Translations under genes and position numbers: made by a program
Notes under the pieces: generated by a model
Told to the model about the DNA's origin: nothing
What the model saw: only the letters and a program-made list of their open reading frames with translations
The model's database searches: none
From: Leisingera thetidis
Lineage (GTDB): Bacteria > Pseudomonadota > Alphaproteobacteria > Rhodobacterales > Rhodobacteraceae
Length of the DNA: 64,000 bases
NCBI RefSeq assembly: GCF_025857195.1
Contig: NZ_CP109787.1
Span: forward strand, 1,801,501-1,865,500
Direction: 5' to 3'
Shown: positions 7,874 through 17,333 of the stretch, one piece after another
Layout: every line of letters begins with the position of its first letter
Position numbering within the stretch: position 1 is the first letter of the stretch

Positions 7874-9023
7874 GAGATTGTCCTTGGCTGTCAGGCGTGG
7901 AGCCACTTGGCTGCGGATCCTATTTGCGCTGGTGTCGAGCGTGGTTGCAATAGCCGCCGCAGGCGCAGGCGCGCATGAGGTCACCCCGGCGATTGCCGAT
8001 TTCCAGATCGAGGAGGGGCAGGTCAGGCTGGAGCTGCGGCTGAACGTCGAGGCATTCGTGGCCGGGATTGATCTGGACGGTCTGTCAGACACCAACCAGA
8101 CCGCACAGGCCGGCGACTATGACGAACTGCGCGCACTGGGCGCTGAGGAGCTTGAGCCGATGGTGCAGCTCTTTGCCGAGGAATGGCTGGAGACGGTCAA
8201 GGTGCAGGCGGGCGGCCCGGTCGATCTGCGCGTCACCGGGATCACGATCCCGGAGGTTGGCGATGCCGGCCTGCCGCGGGCCTCCGTTCTGGAGCTGGCT
8301 GGTGACGTCTCGCCAGCGGCCCGCAGCCTGCGCATTGCCTGGCCTGCGGGCTCTGGCGGGGTGGTGCTGCGGCAGAACGGAGTCGAAGAGCCTTATACCG
8401 GCTACCTGCGAGGGGGGGAGATCTCGCCGCCGATCCCGCTGGCAGGCGGCGCAGCCAAGACGCCGGTTGAAGCGTTCTTGGAATATATCCCTGTCGGCTT
8501 TACTCATATCCTGCCGAAAGGGCTGGATCACATCCTGTTTGTGCTGGGGCTGTTCTTTCTCAGCCCGCGTGTGCGACCGCTGCTGCTGCAGGTGAGCGTC
8601 TTTACCGTTGCGCACACCATCACTTTGGCGCTGGGCGCGCTGGGGGTAGTCTCGGTCAGCTCGGCCATCGTCGAGCCGCTGATTGCCCTGTCGATTGTCT
8701 TTGTTGCAGTCGAGAACATCTTTGCCCGCAAGCTGCACAGCTGGCGCACCTTCGTGATCTTTGGCTTCGGGCTGCTGCACGGGCTGGGCTTTGCCACGGT
8801 GCTGGGGGAATTCGGACTGCCTGCCAGCCAGTTCCTGCCCGCGCTGATCGGTTTCAATGCGGGCGTTGAGCTGGGTCAGCTGGCGGTGGTTGCCGCCGCT
8901 TACCTCGGGGTGCGGCTTTGGTTCGGGCGGCACCCGAAGTACCGCGGCCGGGTGGCGATCCCGGCCTCTGTGACCATCGCGATGATCGGCGGCTACTGGT
9001 TTGTGGAGCGGGTGTTCCTATGA
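7872..9023 (+). CDS. HupE/UreJ family membrane protein
   Basis: This 383-residue protein has a signal peptide (to about residue 34, AAAGAGA), a periplasmic domain of about 160 residues, and a C-terminal HupE/UreJ domain with about six membrane spans. The HupE part includes HILPKGLDHILFVLGLFFL, VFTVAHTITLALG and FGFGLLHGLGFATVLGEFGL. HupE/UreJ proteins are linked to nickel uptake for hydrogenase or urease, although longer versions like this one also occur without those enzymes. The conserved histidines and the aspartate in the membrane part are present. It is divergent from the DUF4198 gene with start codons that overlap (CATG); an AGGCGGA sequence lies upstream. Confidence 0.82.
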   Translation: MRLSLAVRRGATWLRILFALVSSVVAIAAAGAGAHEVTPAIADFQIEEGQVRLELRLNVEAFVAGIDLDGLSDTNQTAQAGDYDELRALGAEELEPMVQLFAEEWLETVKVQAGGPVDLRVTGITIPEVGDAGLPRASVLELAGDVSPAARSLRIAWPAGSGGVVLRQNGVEEPYTGYLRGGEISPPIPLAGGAAKTPVEAFLEYIPVGFTHILPKGLDHILFVLGLFFLSPRVRPLLLQVSVFTVAHTITLALGALGVVSVSSAIVEPLIALSIVFVAVENIFARKLHSWRTFVIFGFGLLHGLGFATVLGEFGLPASQFLPALIGFNAGVELGQLAVVAAAYLGVRLWFGRHPKYRGRVAIPASVTIAMIGGYWFVERVFL

Positions 9024-9038
9024 ACGCCCGCCAATAGG

Positions 9039-9671
9039 TCAGCCCATTGCCCTCATCAGGGACTTGAGCGCCGCCAGCGGGTTTTCGGCGTGCCAGATCT
9101 CGTCTCCGATGCCGAAGAAATCGGTATGGGGGGCGATGCCGCGTATCAGGTCTTCGGTCAGTCCGCCTTCGGCGACAACTGGAACCTCGATCATCTGCGA
9201 CCACCATTGGAACAGGTCCGCCTCCGCCTGCGCACCATCGCCCAGGCCGGAGGTGCCGACGGGGCCGAAGCTCACGTAGTCCACGCCGGCTTCGCCTGCG
9301 ACCATGCCGTCATGCTGCGACGCGGCGCAGAAAGAGCCGACAATCGCATCCGGACCCAGTGCCTTGCGCGCGGCGCGCACGGATTTCGAGGCGTCGGTCA
9401 GGTGCACCCCGTCCAGCCCCAGCCGCTCCGCCAGGATCTGGTGATCCGAAATCACCAGCGCAACGTCGCGTTCCATGGTCACCTCGCGCAGCGCATCGCC
9501 CGCGCGGCTCAGCGTGTCCTCGTCGCGGCTGGCAAGATCCAGGCGCACGCAGGCCACGTCGACCGCGTCCAGCACTCGCGCCAGCTGGCCGGGAAACTTG
9601 CCCAGCTCGAAACTGGGCGGGGAGATCAGGTAGATCTGCGGCTGCTCCGGTGCGTCAGAAGGGCTTTCCAT
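9039..9671 (-). CDS. Thiamine phosphate synthase-like protein
   Basis: This 210-residue TIM-barrel protein is of the ThiE/TenI type. It has LDGVHLTDASKSVRAARKALG, IVGSFCAASQHDGMVAGEAGVDYVSFGPVG and PVVAEGGLTEDLI, matching strands that bind the thiazole and diphosphate in ThiE. The usual ThiE R-G-P-L-K/SxH features are altered: the position normally 'GxSxH' reads GSFCAASQHD. Annotation pipelines call this group thiamine phosphate synthase; a regulatory or salvage role (TenI-like) is possible. It stands alone, convergent with HupE and divergent from trmJ, without other thiamine genes in the window. Confidence 0.7.
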   Translation of the reverse strand: MESPSDAPEQPQIYLISPPSFELGKFPGQLARVLDAVDVACVRLDLASRDEDTLSRAGDALREVTMERDVALVISDHQILAERLGLDGVHLTDASKSVRAARKALGPDAIVGSFCAASQHDGMVAGEAGVDYVSFGPVGTSGLGDGAQAEADLFQWWSQMIEVPVVAEGGLTEDLIRGIAPHTDFFGIGDEIWHAENPLAALKSLMRAMG

Positions 9672-9699
9672 GGCGGCGCTCCATTATTCAGGCATTTGC

Positions 9700-9711
9700 C
9701 GGTGTTTACCG
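9700..9711. promoter_or_regulatory. Operator-like palindrome 1 of 2
   Basis: CGGTGTTTACCG has the form CGGT-N4-ACCG. It lies 29 bases upstream of the ThiE-like start, in the divergent region shared with trmJ. A second copy with the same form lies 53 bases away, about five helical turns. The binding protein is unknown. Confidence 0.4.
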
Positions 9712-9752
9712 TATCTGCTGCGGGACGCAAGGATTTGCGCGCGAGGGAACCC

Positions 9753-9764
9753 CGGTAAATACCG
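9753..9764. promoter_or_regulatory. Operator-like palindrome 2 of 2
   Basis: CGGTAAATACCG has the form CGGT-N4-ACCG, extended to a CCGGTA-AA-TACCGG palindrome. Together with the copy at 9700-9711 it also forms a 14-base inverted repeat with one mismatch, so a large stem-loop is an alternative explanation. Confidence 0.4.
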
Positions 9765-9851
9765 GCTTTGCAGGTGCCGGACCTTGCCCCCGGCGCGCCC
9801 GGGGATTACAGCACTACGGATTTCACGCGCAACAGACGGATGCCCGCAGCC

Positions 9852-10604
9852 ATGCCGACCGACACCCCTCAGCCCGCCTTTGTCCTTGTCCGCCCGCAGA
9901 TGGGCGAGAATATCGGTGCAGCCGCGCGGGCGATGTGGAATTTCGGGCTCGACCGGATGCGGATCGTGGCGCCGCGCGACGGCTGGCCGAACCCCAAGGC
10001 GGTGGCGATGTCCTCGGGCGCGGGCCGCTTGCTGGACGAGGCGCAGCTGTGCGCCGATGTGCCCGAGGCGCTGGGCGACTGCACCTATGTGTTTGCCACC
10101 ACCGCCCGGCAGCGCGGGCTGACCAAGCCCGTCTACAGCCCGGAACGCGCGATGCAGATTGCGGCAGAAAAGATCGCGGCGGGCGAAAAGGTCGCGGTGA
10201 TGTTCGGCCCCGAACGCGCCGGGCTGGAAAACGAGGACATTGCCAAGGCAAATGCCATCATCTCGGTGCCGGTGAACCCGCTTTATGCCTCGCTGAATCT
10301 GGGGCAGTGCGTGCTGCTGACCGGCTATGAATGGATGCGCCAGTCCGCCGAAGTGGTGCATGAAACCACAGACCTCGGCAGCAAGGGCGACTGGGCGACC
10401 GGCATTGAGGTTGAGAAACTGGTGGAGCATTACGAGGACCGGCTGGAAGCAGCGGGTTTCTTTTTCCCGCCGGAAAAGGCGGACAGCATGAAGACCAACC
10501 TGCGCAACCTGTGGAGCCGGATGCGGATGACCCGCGCGGACGTGCAGATGCTGCATGGGATCATGCGGCAGATGGTCCGCTGGAAAGAGCGCGGCGGCGC
10601 GTGA
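9852..10604 (+). CDS. trmJ: SpoU-type tRNA/rRNA methyltransferase (TrmJ-like)
   Basis: This 250-residue member of the SPOUT superfamily methylates the 2'-O of a ribose, most likely at position 32 of tRNA as TrmJ does. Motif 1 is PAFVLVRPQMGENIGAAARAMWNFGL, motif 2 is KVAVMFGPERAGLENEDI and motif 3 is IISVPVNPLYASLNLGQCV; all three build the knotted SAM site. The start is uncertain: ATG at 9840 and 9852 are both plausible, and the frame is open from 9768. No good ribosome site distinguishes them; 9852 gives the family's usual length. Confidence 0.85.
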   Translation: MPTDTPQPAFVLVRPQMGENIGAAARAMWNFGLDRMRIVAPRDGWPNPKAVAMSSGAGRLLDEAQLCADVPEALGDCTYVFATTARQRGLTKPVYSPERAMQIAAEKIAAGEKVAVMFGPERAGLENEDIAKANAIISVPVNPLYASLNLGQCVLLTGYEWMRQSAEVVHETTDLGSKGDWATGIEVEKLVEHYEDRLEAAGFFFPPEKADSMKTNLRNLWSRMRMTRADVQMLHGIMRQMVRWKERGGA

Positions 10605-10664
10605 GCCGCACTGGACCTTAACATATTCCGCCCCTAGCTTGGCAGCAAAGGTGAAGAGGCAAGC

Positions 10665-11810
10665 ATGAGCAAGCGCAGCATTTTCGAAGAAGTTGAGGGT
10701 GAAAAATCGGATGCGCCCGCAGTGCAGCCGGGGCTGATAGACCGCGGCCGCGGCGGCGCCCGCAAGGCGATCCGCGCCTGGCTGATGGTGCTGTTTGCGC
10801 TGGTGGTGGTGATGATCGTGGTGGGCGGGCTGACCCGGCTGACGGACTCCGGCCTGTCGATCACCGAATGGCGGCCCGTCACCGGGGCCATCCCGCCGAT
10901 GTCCGAAGCCGACTGGCAGGCGGAATTCGAGAAGTACCAGCAGATCGACCAGTGGCGCATCCAGAACCAGTGGATGGAGCTGTCCGATTTCAAATCGATC
11001 TACTGGTGGGAATGGGGCCACCGCCAGCTGGGCCGGGTCATCGGTGTTGTCTGGGCAGCTGGTTTCCTCGGTTTCCTGGTGGCGCGCAAGATCCCGGCGG
11101 GCTGGACCGGCCGGCTGCTGCTGCCCGGCGTGCTGGGCGGTGTGCAGGGTGCCATCGGCTGGTGGATGGTGGCCTCGGGCGTCACCCAGGGCGAGGGAAT
11201 GACTGCGGTCGCCTCCTACCGGCTGGCGGTGCATCTGGGGCTGGCATTCGTGATCCTCGGCTTCATCGCGTGGTATGTGCTGATGCTGGGCCGCGAGGAA
11301 CGGGAACTGATGCAGGCGCGGCGCGCCAAGGAAGCCAAGCTGTTCAGCCTGTCCACTGGTCTCATGCATTTCGCTTTCCTGCAGATCCTGCTGGGCGCGC
11401 TAGTGGCGGGGATCGACGCGGGCCGCTCCTATACCGACTGGCCGCTGATGGGCGGGCAGGTGATGCCGCCAAACCCCTTCATGATCGAGCCCGTGTGGAA
11501 GAATTTCTTTGAAAACCCGGGCCTGGTGCAGTTCATTCACCGGGTGGCGGGCTATTTGCTGTTTGCCTTTGGCGTTGTTGCCTGGCTGCGCGGGCGCGGC
11601 AGCGCGCATGCCCGGACCCGCTTTGCCTTTAACGCTGTTTTTGCAGCGCTGATGGTCCAGGTCCTGCTGGGAATCGTGACCGTGCTTTATGCGGCCCCTC
11701 TGCACGCGGCCATCACGCACCAGTTGATGGCCATTGCCGTTTGGGTGCTGATCCTGCGCGCGCGTTTCCTGTCTGCCTATCCCATTGCAACTTCGATCAA
11801 GGATCACTGA
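10665..11810 (+). CDS. ctaA: Heme A synthase (COX15/CtaA)
   Basis: This 381-residue integral membrane enzyme converts heme O to heme A for aa3-type cytochrome oxidase. About eight membrane spans are visible. The family blocks VGGLTRLTDSGLSITEWRPVTGAIPP, YWWEWGHRQLGRVIG, GGVQGAIGWWMVASG, HLGLAFVILGF and FIHRVAGYLL carry the conserved histidines that bind heme. The length matches the alphaproteobacterial COX15 type (type 2) rather than the shorter Bacillus CtaA. It is followed after four bases by the carboxypeptidase gene. Confidence 0.93.
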   Translation: MSKRSIFEEVEGEKSDAPAVQPGLIDRGRGGARKAIRAWLMVLFALVVVMIVVGGLTRLTDSGLSITEWRPVTGAIPPMSEADWQAEFEKYQQIDQWRIQNQWMELSDFKSIYWWEWGHRQLGRVIGVVWAAGFLGFLVARKIPAGWTGRLLLPGVLGGVQGAIGWWMVASGVTQGEGMTAVASYRLAVHLGLAFVILGFIAWYVLMLGREERELMQARRAKEAKLFSLSTGLMHFAFLQILLGALVAGIDAGRSYTDWPLMGGQVMPPNPFMIEPVWKNFFENPGLVQFIHRVAGYLLFAFGVVAWLRGRGSAHARTRFAFNAVFAALMVQVLLGIVTVLYAAPLHAAITHQLMAIAVWVLILRARFLSAYPIATSIKDH

Positions 11811-11814
11811 CCCC

Positions 11815-13284
11815 ATGAGCGCATTTGACGAACTGATGGCCTTCCAGCGCGAGACCCAGGCGCTGGGGCAGATTGCGGGCCGGCTGGGCTGGGATCAGGA
11901 AACTGTGATGCCGCGCGGGGCGGCGCCGCAGCGGGGCGAGGAGATGGCCGCGATCGAAGCGGTGCTGCACGCCCGCCGCAGCGACCCGCGGGTGGCAGAA
12001 TGGCTGGAGCAGGCCGAGGCGCCGGATGAGCCAGGCGCTGCCCAGCTGCGCGAAATCCGCCGCAGCTATGAGCGCACCGTCAAGGTGCCCGCGGATCTGG
12101 CCAAGAAGATCGCGCAAGTCACCTCGGAGGCGCAAGGCAAATGGGCAGCCGCACGGGCAGATGAGGATGTGGCCGCTTTCCTGCCGGTACTGGAGGAAGT
12201 CGTCGCCCTGAAGCGCGAGGAAGGCCAGGCGCTGGCGGCGGGCGGCGACGTCTATGACGCCATGGTCGAGGATTATGAGCACGGCATGACCGGGGCAGGG
12301 ATCGCGGCGATCTTCGATGCCATGCGCCCGGGACTGGTGGCGCTGCGCGCCAAGGTGCTGGAGAAACCCGCGCCGGAGGGGCTGAGGGGCACCTTTGACG
12401 AAGCCGCGCAGATGAAGCTGACACGCAAGATTGCCAAGGTGTTCGGCTATGACATGGCGCATGGCCGCGTCGACAAGGCGGTGCACCCGTTCAGCTCCGG
12501 GTCCGGCCTGGATGTTCGGATCACCACGCGGACCAGTGAAACCGACCCGTTCAACTGCTTCTATTCGACCATCCACGAAGTTGGTCACGGCGCTTATGAG
12601 CAGAATATCCGCCGCGATTTCCTTCTGACCCCGCTGGGCAGCGGCGTGTCGATGGGCGTGCATGAAAGCCAGAGCCGGATCTACGAAAACCAGATCGGCC
12701 GCAGCCGCGCCTTTGCCGGCTGGCTGTTTGAAGAGATGAAGCAGGCTTTTGGTGATTTCGGCGTGGCGGACGCCGATGCGTTTTATGCGGCGGTGAATGC
12801 CGTGCATAAGGGCTATATCCGCACCGAAGCGGATGAGTTGCAGTACAACCTGCATATCATGCTGCGCTTCGGCCTGGAGCGGGCGCTGATGAGCGGCGAT
12901 CTGGCGGTGAAGGATCTGGAGGCCGCCTGGAATGACAGGTTTGAAGCCGACTTCGGCTATGCGGTGGACAAGCCGTCCAATGGCTGCCTGCAGGATGTGC
13001 ATTGGTCGGTGGGGCTGTTCGGCTATTTCCCCACCTATTCGCTGGGCAACGTCTATGCCGGCTGCCTGTACCAGGCGCTGCGCCGGGATGTGCCGGGGCT
13101 GGATGCGCAGCTGGCTGAGGGCGATACCTCAGGCGCAACCGGCTGGCTGAAGGAGAACCTGCAGCAGCACGGCGGGGTGCGCACCCCGCGCGAAACCATC
13201 GTTCATGCGGCCGGTATGGAGCCTGGGCACGAGCCGCTGCTGGCCTATCTCGAAGAGAAATTCAGCCTGCTCTATGATCTTTGA
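11815..13284 (+). CDS. M32 family carboxypeptidase (Taq type)
   Basis: This 489-residue zinc metallocarboxypeptidase removes C-terminal residues from peptides and is probably cytoplasmic, since it has no signal peptide. The zinc motif HEVGH (in TIHEVGHGAYEQN, about residues 254-258) has its third ligand in the downstream HESQSRIYENQIGRS block. The family's IRTEADELQYNLHIMLRF and GYFPTYSLGN segments are present. The start ATG at 11815 lies four bases after the ctaA stop. An earlier in-frame ATG inside ctaA (11785) is unlikely to be used. Confidence 0.9.
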   Translation: MSAFDELMAFQRETQALGQIAGRLGWDQETVMPRGAAPQRGEEMAAIEAVLHARRSDPRVAEWLEQAEAPDEPGAAQLREIRRSYERTVKVPADLAKKIAQVTSEAQGKWAAARADEDVAAFLPVLEEVVALKREEGQALAAGGDVYDAMVEDYEHGMTGAGIAAIFDAMRPGLVALRAKVLEKPAPEGLRGTFDEAAQMKLTRKIAKVFGYDMAHGRVDKAVHPFSSGSGLDVRITTRTSETDPFNCFYSTIHEVGHGAYEQNIRRDFLLTPLGSGVSMGVHESQSRIYENQIGRSRAFAGWLFEEMKQAFGDFGVADADAFYAAVNAVHKGYIRTEADELQYNLHIMLRFGLERALMSGDLAVKDLEAAWNDRFEADFGYAVDKPSNGCLQDVHWSVGLFGYFPTYSLGNVYAGCLYQALRRDVPGLDAQLAEGDTSGATGWLKENLQQHGGVRTPRETIVHAAGMEPGHEPLLAYLEEKFSLLYDL

Positions 13285-13315
13285 TTCAGCCCGGGTTCCG
13301 GCCTAACCCCATTGC

Positions 13316-13340
13316 GGGGAAGCGGGAATTCCGCTGCCCC
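13316..13340 (+). terminator. Hairpin after the M32 carboxypeptidase gene
   Basis: GGGG-A-AGCGG pairs with CCGCT-G-CCCC around a five-base loop, with one A-G mismatch. No T run follows directly, so it is a weak or rho-assisted terminator at best, or a stability hairpin at the mRNA end. Confidence 0.35.
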
Positions 13341-13404
13341 GGAAATGCCGTATTTTAAGGATATTCTCGGTGGCTCATGGGGATGTGAGTAAGAGAGTAG
13401 TCTG

Positions 13405-13467
13405 ATGCATACAGCCGTAGCCTATCTGATATTTGCCAGCTTTGTTCTGGCGCCAAGCCTGATCTGA
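13405..13467 (+). CDS. Possible 20-residue hydrophobic peptide
   Basis: A short frame encodes MHTAVAYLIFASFVLAPSLI, a single hydrophobic stretch like a tiny membrane peptide. AAGAGAG lies about ten bases upstream as a possible ribosome site. It sits in the 194-base gap between the carboxypeptidase gene and the leftward small gene at 13479. It may well be chance; nothing else in the sequence supports it. Confidence 0.25.
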   Translation: MHTAVAYLIFASFVLAPSLI

Positions 13468-13478
13468 GGCGGGCGCCT

Positions 13479-13829
13479 TCAGATCAATGCCATCCGTTCG
13501 GCCCGCTCGGGATCCGGGAAGGGGCGGTAAAGGCCGATCTCGGCCGTGGCGATCAGCGCGGTGACATGTGAGTAGAGTTTATCGACCTCCTCGTCATGTT
13601 CGCCCAGAACACGGAAGGCCTGATCCAGCTGGGTCATGTCCTTGAATTCGATCTCCAGCAGAAAATCACGGCAGTTGTCGCTGGCGAGATTCAATTTGCG
13701 CCGCAGCAGGCGCCAGCCCAGCACGACGCCGCGCTCCTGCAGGTAGCTCATCCATTGCTCAACCGCGCTGGCGAAGCTGAGCGCCTTGGCTTCGTGATGC
13801 AGGTCAATGGAGCAGTGATACAGGTTCAT
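13479..13829 (-). CDS. Conserved small protein, probably DUF6614 type
   Basis: This 116-residue protein starts MNLYHCSIDLHHEAKALSFASAVEQWMSYL and resembles a short ferredoxin-like (ABM/dimeric alpha-beta barrel) fold. As I recall, such proteins are annotated DUF6614 in Rhodobacteraceae; function unknown. No catalytic motif or membrane segment is visible. The start at 13829 is favoured by AAGGGG eight bases upstream; the ten residues before it in the open frame are not family-like. It reads in the same direction as gyrA, which lies upstream and has its own terminator between. Confidence 0.7.
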   Translation of the reverse strand: MNLYHCSIDLHHEAKALSFASAVEQWMSYLQERGVVLGWRLLRRKLNLASDNCRDFLLEIEFKDMTQLDQAFRVLGEHDEEVDKLYSHVTALIATAEIGLYRPFPDPERAERMALI

Positions 13830-13901
13830 GGGGCAACCCCTTGGCAAGAAACAACTCAAGGGCAGTCTGACACAGAAAGATTAGGCGGCGGTTAAACAGC
13901 A

Positions 13902-13932
13902 AAACGCCGCCCGGAATTTCGGGGCGGCGTTT
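13902..13932 (-). terminator. Terminator of gyrA
   Basis: AAACGCCGCCC (13902-13912) and GGGCGGCGTTT (13922-13932) form a perfect 11-bp stem with a nine-base loop. In the leftward direction the stem ends in TTTT, followed by GCTGTTT. It lies 24 bases after the gyrA stop. Confidence 0.8.
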
Positions 13933-13956
13933 GAATTCTGTCAGGAAGCGAGTGGC

Positions 13957-16689
13957 TTAGCTGTCCTCTTCTTCCTCACCGTTCTCCGCGATCCAGGCAA
14001 CCGAGACCACTTCCTCGCCTTTGCCGGTGTTGAACACCCGGACCCCGCCGGCCGACCGCGAGCGGAAGGAGATCCCCTCCACCGGCACCCGGATCGACTG
14101 GCCCTTGGAGGTGGCGAGCATGATCTGGTCATCCATCTCCACCGGGAAGGAGGCAACGATCTCGCCGCCGCGCATCGCCTTGTCCATCGCGGTCACACCC
14201 ATGCCGCCGCGGCCGCGGACCGGATAGTCATGCGAGGACGACAGTTTGCCCGAGCCGCCGGAGGTGATCGTCAGGATCAGGTTTTCCGCTGCCGACATCT
14301 CGGCATAAAGCTCGGTGGAGAAATTCGGATCCTCAACGGCGTCCTCATCCGAGGTTTCGGCATCGTCCGTCAATCCGGCCATCGCACGGCGCATCTTGAG
14401 GTAAGCGGTACGCTGTTCAGGCCTGTATTTCGAGTGCCGGATGACCGACATGGAAACAACCCTGTCCTCGCCGCTCAATCTGATGCCGCGCACACCTGTG
14501 GATTCGCGCGAGTTGAACACCCGCACATCAGTGGAACGGAAGCGGATCGCGCGGCCCGAGTCAGTGAACAGCATCACATCGTCGTCTTCCGAGCAGATCC
14601 GCACGTTCACCAGCTGCACCGAGCCGTCCTCGGGCAGCTTCATGGCAATCTTGCCGTTGCGGCGCACGTTGGTGAAATCCGACAGCCGGTTGCGGCGCAC
14701 GTCGCCGCCGCTGGTCGCGAACACCACCTGCAGGTTTTCCCATTCCTCGTCCGGCACATCGACCGGCATGATGGCGGCAATGGAGACGCCTGGCGGTATC
14801 GGCAGGATATTGACGATGGCCTTGCCCTTGCCGGTGCGGCCCGACTGCGGCAGGCGCCAGGTCTTGAGCTTATAGACCATGCCGTCGGTGGTGAAGAACA
14901 GAAGCTGGGTGTGGGTATTGGCCACGAACAGCGTGGTCACCACATCCTCTTCCTTGGTCTGCATGCCCGACAGCCCCTTGCCGCCGCGCTTCTGCGAGCG
15001 GAAGTCGGCCAGCGGGGTGCGCTTGATATAGCCGCCGGAGGTCACGGTCACCACCATGTCCTCGCGCTCGATCAGGTCCTCGTCCTCCATGTCGCCGGAC
15101 CAGTCGACGATCTCGGTGCGGCGCGGCACGGCGAAATTGTCGCGCACTTCGCGCAGCTCGTCGCCGATGATGCCCATGATGCGCTCGCGCGAGGACAGGA
15201 TCTCAAGGTATTCCTTGATCTTGCCTGCCAGTTCTTCCAGCTCGTCGGTGACTTCCTTGACGCCGATCTGGGTCAGACGCTGCAGCCGCAGCTCCAGAAT
15301 GGCGCGGGCCTGGGTTTCCGAGAGGTTGTAGGTCCCGTCCTCGTTGGCGGTATGGGTCGGATCGTCGATCAGCTTGATGTATTCAAGGATCGGCTGGGCC
15401 GGCCAGCGCCGGGTCATCAGCTTCTCGCGCGCTTCAGCCGCGTCGGCGGACTGCCGGATGGTGGTCACGATCTCGTCGATGTTGGTGACCGCAACCGCCA
15501 GGCCGCACAGGATGTGGCTGCGCTCGCGCGCCTTGCGCAGCAGATGCGCAGTGCGCCGTGCGACCACGTCCTCGCGGAAGTCGATGAAGGAGGTCAGGAA
15601 CCGGCGCAATGTCAGCTGCTCGGGCCGGCCGCCGTTCAGCGCCAGCATGTTGCAGCCGAAATAGGTCTGCATCGGGGTAAAGCGGAACAGCTGGTTCAGC
15701 ACCACCTCGGGTGTTGCGTCGCGCTTGAGCTCCACCACCACCCGCACGCCGTTGCGGTCCGATTCGTCCTGAACGTGGGAGACGCCCTCGATCTTCTTGT
15801 CGCGGACCTGCTCGGCGATCTTCTCGATCATCGCGGCCTTGTTCACCTGATAGGGAATCTCGTCCACGACAATGGCATAGCGGTCTTTCCTGATCTCCTC
15901 GACACGAGTCTTGGCGCGGATGATCACGCTGCCGCGGCCCTCAAGATAGGCCTTGCGGGCGCCGGAGCGGCCCAGCATCACAGCGCCGGTCGGAAAGTCC
16001 GGGCCGGGGATGTATTCGATCAGCTGTTCGCTGGTCAGATCCGGATCCTCGATCAGCGCCAGGGTGGCGTCCACCACTTCGCCCAAGTTGTGCGGCGGGA
16101 TGTTGGTGGCCATGCCGACGGCGATGCCGCCCGCGCCGTTGACCAGCATGTTCGGGAACCGGGCCGGCAGTACCGTCGGTTCGCGGTCCTTGCCGTCGTA
16201 GTTGTCCTGGAAATCGACGGTCTCTTTTTCGATATCCGCCAGCAGCGCCGCGGCGGGCTTGTCCATCCGCACCTCGGTGTAGCGCATGGCCGCCGGGTTA
16301 TCGCCGTCCATCGAGCCGAAGTTGCCCTGGCCGTCCAGCAGCGGCAGCGACATCGAGAAGTCCTGCGCCATCCGCACCAGCGCGTCATAGATCGCGCTGT
16401 CGCCGTGCGGGTGGTATTTACCCATCACATCGCCGACCGGGCGGGCCGACTTGCGGTAGGACTTGTCATGGGTGTTGCCGGATTCGTGCATTGCATAAAG
16501 AATGCGCCGGTGAACCGGTTTCAGCCCGTCCCGCAGGTCCGGGATGGCGCGGCTCACGATGACGGACATCGCATAGTCCAGATAGGAGGTGCGCATCTCG
16601 GACTCGATCGAAACCGTCGGCCCATCGTACACCGGACGTTCCGGCAGGTTTTCTTCCATATTTTCAGGAGTTTCCGGCGTATCGCTCAC
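13957..16689 (-). CDS. gyrA: DNA gyrase subunit A
   Basis: This 910-residue subunit of the type IIA topoisomerase introduces negative supercoils together with GyrB. The catalytic tyrosine is Y137 in [10 protein letters not shown]. The quinolone-resistance region reads [15 protein letters not shown], with S98 and D102 at the positions of E. coli S83 and D87, so the susceptible residues are present. The C-terminal DNA-wrapping domain includes the GyrA box QKRGGKG. The long acidic insert in the C-terminal part ([15 protein letters not shown]) and the acidic tail are usual for alphaproteobacteria. It is transcribed alone. Confidence 0.98.
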   Translation of the reverse strand: MSDTPETPENMEENLPERPVYDGPTVSIESEMRTSYLDYAMSVIVSRAIPDLRDGLKPVHRRILYAMHESGNTHDKSYRKSARPVGDVMGKYHPHGDSAIYDALVRMAQDFSMSLPLLDGQGNFGSMDGDNPAAMRYTEVRMDKPAAALLADIEKETVDFQDNYDGKDREPTVLPARFPNMLVNGAGGIAVGMATNIPPHNLGEVVDATLALIEDPDLTSEQLIEYIPGPDFPTGAVMLGRSGARKAYLEGRGSVIIRAKTRVEEIRKDRYAIVVDEIPYQVNKAAMIEKIAEQVRDKKIEGVSHVQDESDRNGVRVVVELKRDATPEVVLNQLFRFTPMQTYFGCNMLALNGGRPEQLTLRRFLTSFIDFREDVVARRTAHLLRKARERSHILCGLAVAVTNIDEIVTTIRQSADAAEAREKLMTRRWPAQPILEYIKLIDDPTHTANEDGTYNLSETQARAILELRLQRLTQIGVKEVTDELEELAGKIKEYLEILSSRERIMGIIGDELREVRDNFAVPRRTEIVDWSGDMEDEDLIEREDMVVTVTSGGYIKRTPLADFRSQKRGGKGLSGMQTKEEDVVTTLFVANTHTQLLFFTTDGMVYKLKTWRLPQSGRTGKGKAIVNILPIPPGVSIAAIMPVDVPDEEWENLQVVFATSGGDVRRNRLSDFTNVRRNGKIAMKLPEDGSVQLVNVRICSEDDDVMLFTDSGRAIRFRSTDVRVFNSRESTGVRGIRLSGEDRVVSMSVIRHSKYRPEQRTAYLKMRRAMAGLTDDAETSDEDAVEDPNFSTELYAEMSAAENLILTITSGGSGKLSSSHDYPVRGRGGMGVTAMDKAMRGGEIVASFPVEMDDQIMLATSKGQSIRVPVEGISFRSRSAGGVRVFNTGKGEEVVSVAWIAENGEEEEDS

Positions 16690-16882
16690 GTTGGCTGCCC
16701 GCTCTTTCTTATGGCTCTATATATTGTGTTCGCACCCTATCAGATACCGTATATGGGGCGCAAGCAAACAGCCCGGAAAGGCGCAAGCAGGCCGTTCACG
16801 TATCGGTAACGCACTGTTTTTGGAGAAATTAACTATTTGCAGCCTAGCATCATTAGAAGGGGGCAAGATTTGGAGGCTTGAA

Positions 16883-17152
16883 ATGGCGACCAGTGAGACC
16901 GAGCTGATGCTGAAAGGATACGGGCTGACCACGGCAGAATTCACCTACCATATGCCGGACCATATCCACGTTCTGAATACATTTGTCTGGCAGGAATACG
17001 ATTTGGCACCGGATCACCCGCGGCTGTTCGAATTCATCGAGTTCTGGCACCGCGAGATCGACGGGCCGCTTCACTCGGTGCGTTTCAATCACCGCAAGAT
17101 GATCGGCCCGGGCGAATGGCGCAACGTGGTCGGCGAATTCCAGATTCATTAA
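16883..17152 (+). CDS. usg: Usg family protein
   Basis: This 89-residue protein of the Usg family (conserved in alphaproteobacteria, function unknown) has the family's YGLTTAEFTYHMPDHIHVLNTFVWQEYDLAPDHPRLFEFIEFW and IDGPLHSVRFNH blocks. The start at 16883 has TGGAGG six bases upstream and gives the normal family length; the frame is open further upstream, but that part is not conserved-looking. It is divergent from gyrA across a 193-base gap and 181 bases upstream of the RTX-like gene. Confidence 0.85.
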   Translation: MATSETELMLKGYGLTTAEFTYHMPDHIHVLNTFVWQEYDLAPDHPRLFEFIEFWHREIDGPLHSVRFNHRKMIGPGEWRNVVGEFQIH

Positions 17153-17271
17153 ACAGGTCCCATTCGGCGTGCTGCGGGTGAACCTGCAGCGGTGCGGGAA
17201 ACCCTTTCCTGTTGCGGGAGCTCAGGGGCGGCCTTAATCCTATGCGTGTCAGGGCTTCTGGTGCTGCCCAT

Positions 17272-17296
17272 CGGATTCGGGCAGCATCAGGCAATG
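17272..17296 (+). promoter_or_regulatory. Perfect inverted repeat upstream of the RTX-like gene
   Basis: TGCTGCCC (17272-17279) and GGGCAGCA (17289-17296) pair perfectly around nine bases. There is no T run, so it is not a standard terminator. It lies 37 bases before the start of the RTX-like gene and could be a leader hairpin or an operator. Confidence 0.35.
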
Positions 17297-17333
17297 GCAG
17301 GCAGCCAGAGAGCAGGGGGCACGGCGGGGATTT

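Noticed and set aside
7873..8095. N-terminal extension of the DUF4198 protein to 8095
   Set aside because: The extension is antisense to the HupE gene and would bury the signal peptide; a good ribosome site supports 7873.
14230..16809. An 859-codon rightward open frame antisense to gyrA
   Set aside because: It mirrors gyrA codons, is unusually rich in His, Gln and Arg, and matches no family; it is a shadow of a real gene.
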